Shown piece by piece: positions 16,666-25,220 of a stretch of DNA of 64,000 nt. A program made the position numbers and the translations under genes. The notes below the pieces were generated by a model. The model was not told the origin of the DNA and did no database searches. It saw only the letters and a list, made by a program, of their open reading frames with translations. Source of the DNA: an uncultured Gemmatimonadales bacterium (GTDB lineage Bacteria > Gemmatimonadota > Gemmatimonadetes > Longimicrobiales > Gaopeijiaceae); assembly GCA_937919655.1 (NCBI GenBank), contig CALFPJ010000079.1, positions 31,417 through 95,416 of the forward strand, read 5' to 3'. How positions within the stretch are numbered: position 1 is the first letter of the stretch; each line of letters begins with the position of its first letter.

Positions 16666-17883
16666 CTATTCTGGACGCTGCGAAGCCGTCGAAGCCCAGG
16701 CGCGCTCAAGGACGCCGCGGACTCCCGCTGACAGGGCGACACCGCGTCGCGCCATCGCTCGCTCGGTAACCTCCATGAATTTTTCGAGCCGAAACGTGGT
16801 GAGCTCCGACCCTGAACCCCAACTGAATGGGGGAACTGCGACCGGCGGCATGAGACCGCCGAACACATTGCTCCCTGCGCCCACGACGGTACCGGTGTTG
16901 AGCAGCGTCCCTATCCCTGTCTTCACGTGGTCCCCCAAGAAACAACCGATTTTGACCAGCCGGGTGTCCACATCTCCATCCGGAGTCCAGACCTTCACGG
17001 TTCCGTAGTTGTTCTTCAGGTCGGAGTTGATGGTGCCGGCCCCAAGGTTGACCCAGGAGCCCACCATCGCGTGCCCGATGTGCCCATCATGCGCTTTGTT
17101 CACGAAGTTCGAGATCACGCTCTCCGATACCTCGCCCCGCACTTTGCAGTGCGCGCCGATCGAGGAGCGTCCCATCGTGCCTCCGAGGACCGTCGTGTGT
17201 TCACCCACGAAGAGGGGGCCGACCAGGCGAGCCGGGCCTTCCACGCGCACGCCCTGTTGAAGTCGGATCGGGCCACCGCGAGTGTCGAGGACGACGCCAG
17301 GCTCTACGACCGCACCGTCTCCTAGCGAGACCCCGTTGTCGCCAATGATGATTGCGCCGTCGGGCGTATCCCCTACGTCCCAAAGTGACCCAATGTCGGA
17401 CGCGATTCGTTGGGAGTTCGCGGCGACCAAATTCCAGGGGTGGGCAAGAAGATGCCCGCCTAGGGCCAAGGTCTCTCCCTCGACTGGGGCGGTGGAAGGA
17501 TCGCGAAGCCAGAGGTCGGACGGGGGAGAACCTCCAGCAGGGATGACCCATCCGGCTGTAGCGCCCCCGATCGTGATGCGGGTCAATGTGTCGGGCACCG
17601 CGGCGGGGGCGAGGTCTGGGACAGCCCGACTCGACAGCAGGATGGTCACCGCGTCGGGTCTCACGTGTTCGAGAGTGACGGCGGGGGCAGAACCGGCCTC
17701 GTCGAAACCGACCAGGGCCGTCCGGGTGATGTGTCCCTCACACTTCACTCCGAACGTCCGCTCGGCTCGCGCACGCAACGTCAGGCACCCGAATGTGAGT
17801 TCGCCAATAGGGCGTGTCAGCGAAAACGGAGCCCACCGCCTAGCTCGCCCGTCGTCGAACAGGTAGAGCCGTCTTGACGTCAT
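16666..17883 (-). CDS. GlmU-like putative sugar nucleotidyltransferase/acetyltransferase
   Basis: A 405-residue protein with a divergent N-terminal nucleotidyltransferase-like half (LYLFDDGRARRWAPFSLTRP, VRPDAVTILLSSRAVPDLA) and a C-terminal left-handed beta helix of hexapeptide repeats (about residues 195-360; IIIGDNGVSLGDGAVVEPGV, GSWVNLGAGTINSDLKNNYG, GCFLGDHVKTGIGTLLNTGT). GAGTINSDLKNNYG mirrors the GAGTITCNYDG acetyltransferase region of GlmU. This layout matches the alternative GlmU-like family known from Bacteroidota and relatives. It probably makes or modifies a UDP- or GDP-sugar for envelope glycans. It lies 46 bases after manC in the same unit. Confidence 0.85.
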   Translation of the reverse strand: MTSRRLYLFDDGRARRWAPFSLTRPIGELTFGCLTLRARAERTFGVKCEGHITRTALVGFDEAGSAPAVTLEHVRPDAVTILLSSRAVPDLAPAAVPDTLTRITIGGATAGWVIPAGGSPPSDLWLRDPSTAPVEGETLALGGHLLAHPWNLVAANSQRIASDIGSLWDVGDTPDGAIIIGDNGVSLGDGAVVEPGVVLDTRGGPIRLQQGVRVEGPARLVGPLFVGEHTTVLGGTMGRSSIGAHCKVRGEVSESVISNFVNKAHDGHIGHAMVGSWVNLGAGTINSDLKNNYGTVKVWTPDGDVDTRLVKIGCFLGDHVKTGIGTLLNTGTVVGAGSNVFGGLMPPVAVPPFSWGSGSELTTFRLEKFMEVTERAMARRGVALSAGVRGVLERAWASTASQRPE

Positions 17884-17929
17884 TAGTGGCCGGTCCTTTC
17901 TGTGCCGAACGAACGTGTGAGACAGGACA

Positions 17930-18991
17930 CTAGGAGTCTCCGTCGATTTGGGCGAGGAGCGCCTTCAGGTCCGAAGCACGCTCGCGTGGCAAAACGAGCG
18001 TGGTTTTTCCCGTGCGCACGACGACCAAATTGTCGACGCCATAGAGGACTACTCGCCCATCCTCCACAAAAACAGTATTCCCAGTCCCCTCTACGACTTG
18101 GGCCTCTCCATGAATGACGTTGCCAGCGGCATTGGGCACCCGAGTGCGGGAGAGGGCCTCCCAACTCCCAACGTCGTCCCATGAGAACGTCGCCTTCATA
18201 GTAGCGATTCGATCGGAGCGCTCCATGACCGCTTTATCCACGACGCACGCGGGTACGGCATTAAAGAAAGCCTCGGGCCCAAGCTCAAGGAGGGGAAAGT
18301 GTTCAGCGACCTCGGGTGCGTGACGCGCCACCTCTTCCAAGAAGGTCGCTGCCTTCCAGACGAAGATCCCGGTGTTCCAGAGCTGTCCCTCAGTGACGTA
18401 GCGTGCCGCAGTCTCTGCGTCTGGCTTCTCATGGAAAGCCGCGACCCGGAATGCCTCGGAGCCGAATCCTGGAATCTGGTCCCCCAACTCGACATGACCG
18501 TAGCCCGTTTCGACCCGGGTCGGCTCGGCTCCAATACACAAAAGGAGATCTTGATCGCGCGCGACGGCGGCGGCGGCCCAAAGCGTGTCTCGGAAAGCGT
18601 CGAGCGGCGCCACTTGGTGATCGGAGTGGAGTGAGATCATCACACCATCGGGATCCCTTTGGACGATCTCCCACGCGGCCCACGCGAGGACCGGACAGGT
18701 ACCCTTTGCGGCGGGTTCTATCCAGTATGCCTCGTCCGGAAGATCCGGGAGAACAGTCCGAAAGGGGGATGCGAGGTGTTCGCCGGCCAGGATTCTCACG
18801 CGTGACGCAGGCGCGATCCACAGTGCGCGTTCGACCGTGTCGACGATCAGCGGCTGAGTGCTGGCCAGGGGCAGCAGCTGCTTTGGCCGTTCCCGGGTAC
18901 TTACCGGCCAGAACCGCGAGCCGATCCCTCCCGCGAGGATTACGGCCCAGACATCGTTAAGGGGTGTCGAGGATCTCGTGGATTCTGGCAA
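17930..18991 (-). CDS. manC: Mannose-1-phosphate guanylyltransferase
   Basis: A 353-residue enzyme that joins mannose 1-phosphate and GTP to GDP-mannose for surface polysaccharides or glycolipids. The N-terminal nucleotide loop VILAGGIGSRFWPVSTRERP, then PKQLLPLAS, ISLHSDHQV with a metal-binding Asp, YGHVELGD, FHEKPDAETA and WNTGIFVWKA are the family motifs. Only the pyrophosphorylase module is present; the isomerase part found in bifunctional ManC-type enzymes is missing. The ATG at 18991 lies 35 bases inside the preceding response-regulator gene, so translation is probably coupled. Confidence 0.95.
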   Translation of the reverse strand: MPESTRSSTPLNDVWAVILAGGIGSRFWPVSTRERPKQLLPLASTQPLIVDTVERALWIAPASRVRILAGEHLASPFRTVLPDLPDEAYWIEPAAKGTCPVLAWAAWEIVQRDPDGVMISLHSDHQVAPLDAFRDTLWAAAAVARDQDLLLCIGAEPTRVETGYGHVELGDQIPGFGSEAFRVAAFHEKPDAETAARYVTEGQLWNTGIFVWKAATFLEEVARHAPEVAEHFPLLELGPEAFFNAVPACVVDKAVMERSDRIATMKATFSWDDVGSWEALSRTRVPNAAGNVIHGEAQVVEGTGNTVFVEDGRVVLYGVDNLVVVRTGKTTLVLPRERASDLKALLAQIDGDS

Positions 18992-19355
18992 GGAGCTTCT
19001 TTGGGCTGAAGGGTTTTGTCAGAAAATCGTTCGCTCCACCCGCAAGGGCGGCCTGACGATCGGTGTCTTGGCCCTTCGCGGTCAAGATGATGACCGGTGT
19101 GTCCGCCCGCACTGGGTGAGAGCGAATGCGCGCGAGCACTTCCAGCCCCGTGGCGCCCGGCATCATGAAGTCCAAGAGAACGAACTGAAAGTCTAGGTCT
19201 GAGTTGACCGCATCCATGCCCTCGGTGCCATCGGACGCTTCGGAAACATCGAAACCGGCACTTGTGAGGATCGTCGACAGGACGCGTCGGATGTGGGGCT
19301 CGTCATCGACGACGAGGATGCGGCCGCCTCTGGGAGCCGATGACGGATTGGGCAT
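18957..19355 (-). CDS. Receiver-only response regulator (CheY-like)
   Basis: A 132-residue single receiver domain without an output domain. The phosphorylation site is Asp62 (VLLDFMMPG), with the acidic pair Asp17/Asp18 (ILVVDDEP), Thr92 (VIILTAKG) and Lys114 (FLTKPFSPKK), so all catalytic residues are present. It leads the unit with manC, the GlmU-like gene and the WalJ-like gene. The coding regions of this gene and manC overlap by 35 bases. No histidine kinase is adjacent on this strand, although one lies at 21.4 kb on the other. A partner or an allosteric target is unknown. Confidence 0.93.
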   Translation of the reverse strand: MPNPSSAPRGGRILVVDDEPHIRRVLSTILTSAGFDVSEASDGTEGMDAVNSDLDFQFVLLDFMMPGATGLEVLARIRSHPVRADTPVIILTAKGQDTDRQAALAGGANDFLTKPFSPKKLLARIHEILDTP

Positions 19356-19547
19356 CGCTGCACCTCTTTCGATGGGCGTCTTGGCTACGCGGGCGCCGGT
19401 GGGCTGGAAAGGCCGAAGACGACGGCGGGGAACCTACCCGGCGCATGGGGTAAAGTCAAGGAATGACGGGGCTTTTCGGGCTTGACACTCCCCTCTGCCT
19501 TCTGGCACCTTTCGCATCTTCTTCGGTCCTTTTGCGGGAATCATCAC

Positions 19548-20144
19548 GTGACGCTGCTACCTGAGCAAAAACCAGTCCTAGAGCGCATCTCCCGCCGTGC
19601 CGCGGTGGTCGTCTCGGCGCTCCTGGTCGTGGGTGGAGTCGCGTGCGGGAGCGACCCGTTTGCGATTCCCTGGGAGGAGTCGCAGGACACGGTGCTGTTG
19701 TACTCGCTTGCTCGGCCGGAGTTGAACCTGGTGTCTGGGTTCAATTTCCACACGCGTCGTTCCACCCGTATTGAGGCGGCGACTGCAACCGGCACGTGGG
19801 ATTTCGCGCTCGACACTCAGGGCGGTCAGCTGGTCTTCTTGCCGCCGGGCGCGCTTGGCGTGACGTCAAAAGCACGAATCACTACCCTCCCCGGCGTGGC
19901 CTTTGATGAGGTGCGGGAGGCTCCGCAGGACACGGCTGTTTATACCGGGGTCAACGCGGTGCCCGTACAGGCGGGGACGATTTACGTGTTCAGAACAGCC
20001 CAGAGTCAGGGCGCTTTTGGCACCGCCTGTGTCTACTACGCGAAACTTGAGCCCGTAAACATCGACGTCGCCGGGGGTACTCTGACGTTTATGTTCGACG
20101 CCAGCCCGGTCTGTAACGACCTCAGGCTGACTCCCCCAGGCTGA
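19548..20144 (+). CDS. Hypothetical lipoprotein
   Basis: A protein of about 198 residues from a GTG at 19548. The frame is open from a TTG at 19482, but that TTG is the first part of a TTGACA box and more likely promoter sequence. A basic region (ERISRR) and hydrophobic stretch lead to a lipobox VGGVAC with Cys33, so it should be a lipoprotein. The rest is beta-rich with repeated short strands (TWDFALDTQGGQLVFLPPGA, AGTIYVFRTAQSQGAFG) and two further cysteines near the end (FGTACVYYAKLEP, SPVCNDLRL). I recognise no family. It ends in the TGATG that starts serS. Confidence 0.75.
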   Translation: MTLLPEQKPVLERISRRAAVVVSALLVVGGVACGSDPFAIPWEESQDTVLLYSLARPELNLVSGFNFHTRRSTRIEAATATGTWDFALDTQGGQLVFLPPGALGVTSKARITTLPGVAFDEVREAPQDTAVYTGVNAVPVQAGTIYVFRTAQSQGAFGTACVYYAKLEPVNIDVAGGTLTFMFDASPVCNDLRLTPPG

Positions 20145-21424
20145 TGTTAGACATTCGTCGGCTTCGTGCTGAGCCGAGCGCCGTAAAGGACGCTTTGGCG
20201 AAAAGAGATCCGGGACTGGCCACCGTCGTGGACCGGGTCCTCGAACTCGATGAGACGCGGCGCGAAGCGCTCGGGCTCGTCAACGACCTCAAGGCGCAAC
20301 GGAACGACGTTTCGAGGAAGATCGGCGAGCTCAAGCGGGACGGCGGCGATGCCGACGCACTCATTGTTGAGATGCGTGAGGTAGGCAACCGGATCGCCGA
20401 GCTCGACGAGATCGTTCGCGCCGCCGATGAGGAAATCGCCTCACACATGCTGGCGCTGCCGAACACGCCGCTCGACGCCGTCCCAGGTGGTGGCGAGGAG
20501 GCCAACGAGGTGTTTGCAGCGTGGGGCTCCCCCGCGGAGTTCCCATTCGAGCCGAAGCCGCATTGGGAAGTGGCGGAGCACTTGCAGATCCTCGACCTGC
20601 CGCGTGGTTCAAAGCTCAGCGGCTCGGGCTTTCCAGTGTTAAAGGGTGCGGGTGCGCGATTGCAGCGCGGCCTCATCAATTTCTTCCTGGATACCCATAC
20701 CGGAGACAATGGCTACACGGAACTCCGGGTGCCCTACCTAGTCACCACCGAGTCGATGACAGGGACGGGCCAGCTGCCCAAATTCGCTGAGGAGTCTTAC
20801 CTCAGTGAACGCGACGATCTGTGGTTGATCCCGACGGCCGAGGTGCCGCTCACCAATATGCATCGGGACGAGTTGTTATCTAGCGAGGAGCTTCCGGTCC
20901 GGTATACGGCATACTCCCCTTGCTTTCGGCGTGAGGCGGGTGCAGCCGGCAAGGACACGCGGGGGCTCCTGCGCGTGCATCAGTTCGACAAGGTCGAGAT
21001 GGTACGTTACGAGCATCCAGATCGAAGCTGGGAGGCGCTGGAGGAGCTCACCCGACACGCAGAGTCGCTCTTGGAACGGCTTGGCCTTCACTACCGACGT
21101 TTGCTTCTCGCGGCGGGTGATACCGGCGCTAGCGGAGCCCTAACGTACGATTTGGAGGTGTGGGCGCCAGGCGTGGGACGTTGGCTGGAGGTGTCGAGCT
21201 GCACGACCTTCACCGACTACCAGGCGCGTCGGGCTAACATCCGTTTCCGATCCAGCCAGAGCGAAAAACCACGCTTTGTGCATACGTTGAATGGCTCTGG
21301 TCTGGCATTGCCGAGGGTGGTCGCAGCCATTCTGGAGACATACCAGGAGACTGACGGGAGCGTGCGTCTGCCGGAAGTGCTGCACTCTTACGTAGGGTGT
21401 GACCGGATCACGGCGCCGTCTTGA
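20144..21424 (+). CDS. serS: Seryl-tRNA synthetase
   Basis: A 426-residue class II synthetase that charges tRNA-Ser. The N-terminal two-helix coiled coil that grips the tRNA spans about residues 25-100 (ALGLVNDLKAQRNDVSRKIG). The catalytic domain follows with motif 2 (SPCFRREAGAAGKDTRGLLR) and motif 3 (NGSGLALPRVVAAILETYQ). It starts at ATG 20144, overlapping the lipoprotein stop by one base. Its end overlaps the open frame upstream of the next gene, but not that gene's preferred start. Confidence 0.99.
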   Translation: MLDIRRLRAEPSAVKDALAKRDPGLATVVDRVLELDETRREALGLVNDLKAQRNDVSRKIGELKRDGGDADALIVEMREVGNRIAELDEIVRAADEEIASHMLALPNTPLDAVPGGGEEANEVFAAWGSPAEFPFEPKPHWEVAEHLQILDLPRGSKLSGSGFPVLKGAGARLQRGLINFFLDTHTGDNGYTELRVPYLVTTESMTGTGQLPKFAEESYLSERDDLWLIPTAEVPLTNMHRDELLSSEELPVRYTAYSPCFRREAGAAGKDTRGLLRVHQFDKVEMVRYEHPDRSWEALEELTRHAESLLERLGLHYRRLLLAAGDTGASGALTYDLEVWAPGVGRWLEVSSCTTFTDYQARRANIRFRSSQSEKPRFVHTLNGSGLALPRVVAAILETYQETDGSVRLPEVLHSYVGCDRITAPS

Positions 21425-21449
21425 GCTCGAGCGCGGAGGCGCTCACCAC

Positions 21450-22631
21450 ATGATGCGGATCAAGTGGCCTGTCGCGTTGGCGACCCTGTTCGTCGTGCTT
21501 CTCGGTTGGTATCTGGTTTACACAGCCAGCATCGTAAGCCAGGTCCGGCAGAACTCTCAGCTGCTCTCTCGAATGTTCGTCGAGGTGCAAGAGGGGATCA
21601 TCACCGAGGACTCCGGAAGGCAGCTTCAGGCCTTGGTCAACCTCCAGTCTATGGTGACGGGGTCGGGGGTGCCCTTGGTGCTCATGGGGCCGGGTGACAT
21701 TGTCCTGGACGCGGTCAACTTGCCCTTCGAGGCCGATCCAGACACGGATGCGGGGCAAGCACGTATTCGCGCATACGTGCGACGGCTTGATCTCCGCAAC
21801 CCACCAGTCGGCGACTCCACGGCACAGCACATCCACTACGGAGACACGCCGGAAGTTGAAAATCTGAGGTGGATCCCTTGGCTACAAGCCGGAGGGCTTC
21901 TTCTCACCGTGTTCGTCGGCTTTACCGTGATCCGCTACCAACGGCGGGCGGAGAGTGAGAAGGCCTGGACTTCGATGGCCCGTGAACTCGCGCACCAGCT
22001 CGGCACGCCCTTGTCATCTCTGGCCGGCTGGTTGGAGGTGTTACGACTTGCCCCAGCCGAGCGGCCGGGTGACTTGAGAGACGCGGAAATTGCCGAGTCC
22101 ATTGGGGAGGACTTAGAGCGCCTTGAGCGAATCAGCCATCGTTTTGAGCTGATCGGGCGGGATCCTGAATTGGAGTCGCTTTCAGTTCGCCAGATCGTAG
22201 GGGACCTGGAGAGGTACTTGGCTGCACGAATTCCGCGTCTCAGCCGAAAAGGCGTAGAGCTTGTGGTGGATATTCCCTCCGGGCTCCCTCGTGTGATGGG
22301 GAACGAGGTACTCCTCATTTGGGCCCTGGAGAACGTGGTGAAGAACGCGCTTGATGCCCTTGCCGGGCGAGGCGGTAAGATCACGATCTACGCTCGAGAG
22401 GTCGGCGGGAAGTGGGTTTCTCTTCGCATCCGTGATACCGGCCCCGGAGTGGACCCGGAAGTTCGAGATAAGATTTTTGAGCCTGGTGTGACCTCGAAGT
22501 CGGGGGGGTGGGGCGTGGGGCTCTCGTTGTCCCGCCGTATTGTCGAAGGTGTACACCGGGGCCGCATAGAGCTCCTCGAAGGATTCGAGGGCACCACTTT
22601 CCAGATTCGACTACCGGCGGCGGATGCTTGA
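21450..22631 (+). CDS. Membrane sensor histidine kinase
   Basis: A protein of 393 residues from ATG 21450, which has GGAGG about ten bases upstream; the frame opens earlier at 21399. Two transmembrane helices (VALATLFVVLLGWYLVYTA and WLQAGGLLLTVFVGFTVI) flank a periplasmic sensor of about 115 residues. The H-box is MARELAHQLGTPLSSLAGW with His182 as the likely phosphoacceptor; the N-box (ENVVKNALDAL), G1 (RDTGPGVDPEVRDKIFEPG) and G2 (GWGVGLSLSRRI) follow. All kinase motifs are intact. No HAMP or PAS domain is evident. The response partner is not adjacent; the receiver protein at 19.0-19.4 kb is one candidate. Confidence 0.93.
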   Translation: MMRIKWPVALATLFVVLLGWYLVYTASIVSQVRQNSQLLSRMFVEVQEGIITEDSGRQLQALVNLQSMVTGSGVPLVLMGPGDIVLDAVNLPFEADPDTDAGQARIRAYVRRLDLRNPPVGDSTAQHIHYGDTPEVENLRWIPWLQAGGLLLTVFVGFTVIRYQRRAESEKAWTSMARELAHQLGTPLSSLAGWLEVLRLAPAERPGDLRDAEIAESIGEDLERLERISHRFELIGRDPELESLSVRQIVGDLERYLAARIPRLSRKGVELVVDIPSGLPRVMGNEVLLIWALENVVKNALDALAGRGGKITIYAREVGGKWVSLRIRDTGPGVDPEVRDKIFEPGVTSKSGGWGVGLSLSRRIVEGVHRGRIELLEGFEGTTFQIRLPAADA

Positions 22632-24909
22632 TTTGTTCGGAGGAGCGCATCTCGAAGGATTGAATCCCCAACAACTTGAGGCGGCGACTCACTTTGAGGG
22701 CCCTGTCCTGGTGCTCGCAGGCGCCGGATCGGGGAAAACACGCGTCCTCACGGCCCGCGTGTGTCAGTTGGTCCATCAACACGGAGTACCGCTGGACCGC
22801 ATTCTTGCCGTGACCTTCACGAACAAGGCCGCGGGCGAAATGCGTCAGCGCATTTCCAGTCTGCTTGGAACTGAGCCGAAGGGGATGTGGGTCGGGACGT
22901 TTCACTCGCTCGGGGCGCGCCTCCTGCGCAAACACGCCGATCGACTCGGTTGGGATCGCACCTTCAGCATTTATGATGCGGATCAGTCCCTGAGGTTGGT
23001 AAAGAGTGTCGTGGAGTCAGTCGGATTGGACCCAAAGCGTTGGAAGCCGAAGGCGATCCGTAGCGAGATGAGCAATGCGAAGAACCAGCTCATTGATGGG
23101 GTCGAATTTGCGCGCGACACCGAGGGGTCGTTCGACCTGTTTCTCCGCAATGTAGGCAAGGTGTTCCCGGAGTATCAGCAGGCCCTAAAGAAACAGAACG
23201 CCTTCGACTTCGATGATCTTCTAATGAAGCCTGTCCAGCTCTTCGAGGAGAATCCTGAATTACTCGAGCAATATCGCGATCGATTTTCGTTCATTTTGGT
23301 CGATGAGTACCAAGACACCAACAAAGCCCAGTTCCGCTTCGTGGAATTGCTGGCGAGTCAGCACGAAAATCTGATGGTTGTCGGAGATCCGGATCAGTCG
23401 ATCTACGGATGGCGTGGCGCCGACATCCGAAACATTCTCGAATTCGAGGTGGCGTTTCCGCGGGCGCGTACGGTCGCGTTGGAAATCAACTATCGGTCGA
23501 AGGCCCGTATTCTCGAGGCGGCGAATGCCGTCATCGAGGAGAACCTGAATCGTCCAGAGAAGACGTTGCGCGCGCATCGCGATGGTGGTGAACTCGTCAC
23601 GCTAGTGGAGACGCTAGACGAGAACGACGAAGCTCGCTGGATCGTCTCTGAGATCGAAGCGCGTCTCCGGGAGACTCTAGGTTTGGCCTATAGCGGGTGT
23701 GCGGTGCTTTACCGCACCAATGCCCAGGCGCGGGCGCTGGAAGATGGCTTCCGCCGGGCGGGGGTGCCCTATCAGGTGGTCGGCGGTGTGCGCTTTTACG
23801 AGCGTCGGGAAATCCAAGATGTGCTTGCCTATCTCCGGCTGATTTCGAACCCGCGTGACGCGACCGCCTTCGAGAGAGTGGCGAACTACCCCCGCAGGGG
23901 GGTCGGGCTCACGTCTCAGGAACACCTCGTCCGCTGGGCACAAGAGCAGGGGATCACGCTCTTAGAAGCAGCGGCCCGAGCCGATGAGATTACCGACCTT
24001 CGCGCAGCAGGCGCCAAGGGCCTCATGCGCTTTGCAGACCTGATTCAACGCTTCAGCTTGCGGGCGATCCAGGCCAAGATTGGTGAGTTGCTGGAAGAAC
24101 TCGTTGAGGACTTGGACCTTGTTCGGCACCTTTACGATGAGGGGCCTGATGGGGAGGACCGCGCGCGCAACGTGGCGGAACTGATCGCTGGGGCGCTCGA
24201 CTTCGATGCCGACCTGATGCAGATCATGGATCCTGAAGAGGTCGACACCTTCACTGAGCTCGACCTCTTTTTGCAGCAGGTCGCGCTTGTGGCTGACGTC
24301 GACCGACTTGACCCCAACGCGTCGACCGTCACGCTTATGACCCTGCACAACGCAAAGGGCCTTGAGTTCCCTGTGGTCTTCATCGCGGGCATGGAAGAGG
24401 GTCTCTTCCCGTTGAGGCGGGCGAGTGACGATGCGGACGAGCTAGAGGAAGAGCGGCGCCTATTCTACGTCGGTATCACGAGGGCCGAGGACAAGCTGTC
24501 TCTCTGTTGGGCGCGGCAACGCCGCCGCGCGGGTGAGTTCACATACGGCATGCTGTCTAGCTTCGTTGAGTCCATTCCGGACGCCTTGCTCGACCGGCGT
24601 CGAACTCAGCGGCTTACACGTGGCCAGGACTCGACCCCACACCGAGGCGCGTCGTATAGGGGTGGGTATCGGAGACCCGTGGAAGAAGTGGAAGAAGAGC
24701 ACTTCGAGCCTGATACGGATGACAGCCTGAACCAAGACCAGCCGCGCTTTGTCAAAGGAGAGCGAGTGCTTCACCCGACTTTCGGTTCTGGCGCGGTCGT
24801 CGAGATCAGCGGTTTTGGTCGAGACCTCAAGGTCACTGTCCACTTTGATGAGGTCGGCACGAAGAAGCTCTTGATTCGATACGCGTCGCTGGAGAAGGAC
24901 TGGCCGTGA
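22624..24909 (+). CDS. pcrA: ATP-dependent DNA helicase, PcrA/UvrD type
   Basis: A 761-residue superfamily 1A helicase with 3'-5' polarity in the family, acting in excision repair and replication restart. Walker A (VLAGAGSGKTRVLTARV), motif Ia (AVTFTNKAAGEMRQRI), motif II (LVDEYQDTN), motif III (GDPDQSIYGWRGADI), motif IV (INYRSKARILEAAN), motif V (LMTLHNAKGLEFPVVFIAGM) and motif VI (EEERRLFYVGITRAED) are in order. The C-terminus has the Tudor-like domain typical of PcrA/UvrD (VLHPTFGSGAVVEISGFG). It overlaps the kinase gene by eight bases and gatC by four. Confidence 0.98.
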   Translation: MLDLFGGAHLEGLNPQQLEAATHFEGPVLVLAGAGSGKTRVLTARVCQLVHQHGVPLDRILAVTFTNKAAGEMRQRISSLLGTEPKGMWVGTFHSLGARLLRKHADRLGWDRTFSIYDADQSLRLVKSVVESVGLDPKRWKPKAIRSEMSNAKNQLIDGVEFARDTEGSFDLFLRNVGKVFPEYQQALKKQNAFDFDDLLMKPVQLFEENPELLEQYRDRFSFILVDEYQDTNKAQFRFVELLASQHENLMVVGDPDQSIYGWRGADIRNILEFEVAFPRARTVALEINYRSKARILEAANAVIEENLNRPEKTLRAHRDGGELVTLVETLDENDEARWIVSEIEARLRETLGLAYSGCAVLYRTNAQARALEDGFRRAGVPYQVVGGVRFYERREIQDVLAYLRLISNPRDATAFERVANYPRRGVGLTSQEHLVRWAQEQGITLLEAAARADEITDLRAAGAKGLMRFADLIQRFSLRAIQAKIGELLEELVEDLDLVRHLYDEGPDGEDRARNVAELIAGALDFDADLMQIMDPEEVDTFTELDLFLQQVALVADVDRLDPNASTVTLMTLHNAKGLEFPVVFIAGMEEGLFPLRRASDDADELEEERRLFYVGITRAEDKLSLCWARQRRRAGEFTYGMLSSFVESIPDALLDRRRTQRLTRGQDSTPHRGASYRGGYRRPVEEVEEEHFEPDTDDSLNQDQPRFVKGERVLHPTFGSGAVVEISGFGRDLKVTVHFDEVGTKKLLIRYASLEKDWP

Positions 24910-25220
24910 GCGCGGAACGGACAGAAGTCGAGCGTGTGGCAGCCCTCGCCCGCCTGCGGCTGTCTGACGCCGAGGTGGATCAATTCACCTCTGAGCTACA
25001 CGGAATTCTCGTCCACATAGACGAACTGCGGACGCTCGAATTGGTGGAACATTCAGACCTAACCCCACAGCTTCGTGTACCGCTACCGTCCACTCGTCAT
25101 GAGGAGACAGAGTCGCCCGATCTCCTGTCGATCTTGCCAGCTGAGATGGCACCCGTCGGCAGGGATGGTTTTATCGTCGTGCCTCCGCCTCCGGGCCTCG
25201 CCCAAAGCGCGGAGGGATGA
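24906..25220 (+). CDS. gatC: Asp-tRNA(Asn)/Glu-tRNA(Gln) amidotransferase subunit C
   Basis: A 104-residue subunit that bridges GatA and GatB. The N-terminal helix [20 protein letters not shown] and the later segment [13 protein letters not shown] followed by a C-terminal extended tail are characteristic. The GTG start at 24906 overlaps the helicase stop by four bases, and its stop overlaps gatA by four bases. Confidence 0.96.
   Translation: MSAERTEVERVAALARLRLSDAEVDQFTSELHGILVHIDELRTLELVEHSDLTPQLRVPLPSTRHEETESPDLLSILPAEMAPVGRDGFIVVPPPPGLAQSAEG

Noticed and set aside
19431..19459. Minus-strand TTGACT-17-TAGGTT promoter for the receiver gene
   Set aside because: The -35 is good and the spacing right, but the -10 matches only three of six bases; too weak to list as a feature.
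19503..19517. TGGCAC...GC resembling a sigma-54 promoter
   Set aside because: GG and GC are eight bases apart rather than the required ten, and the TTGC block is missing.
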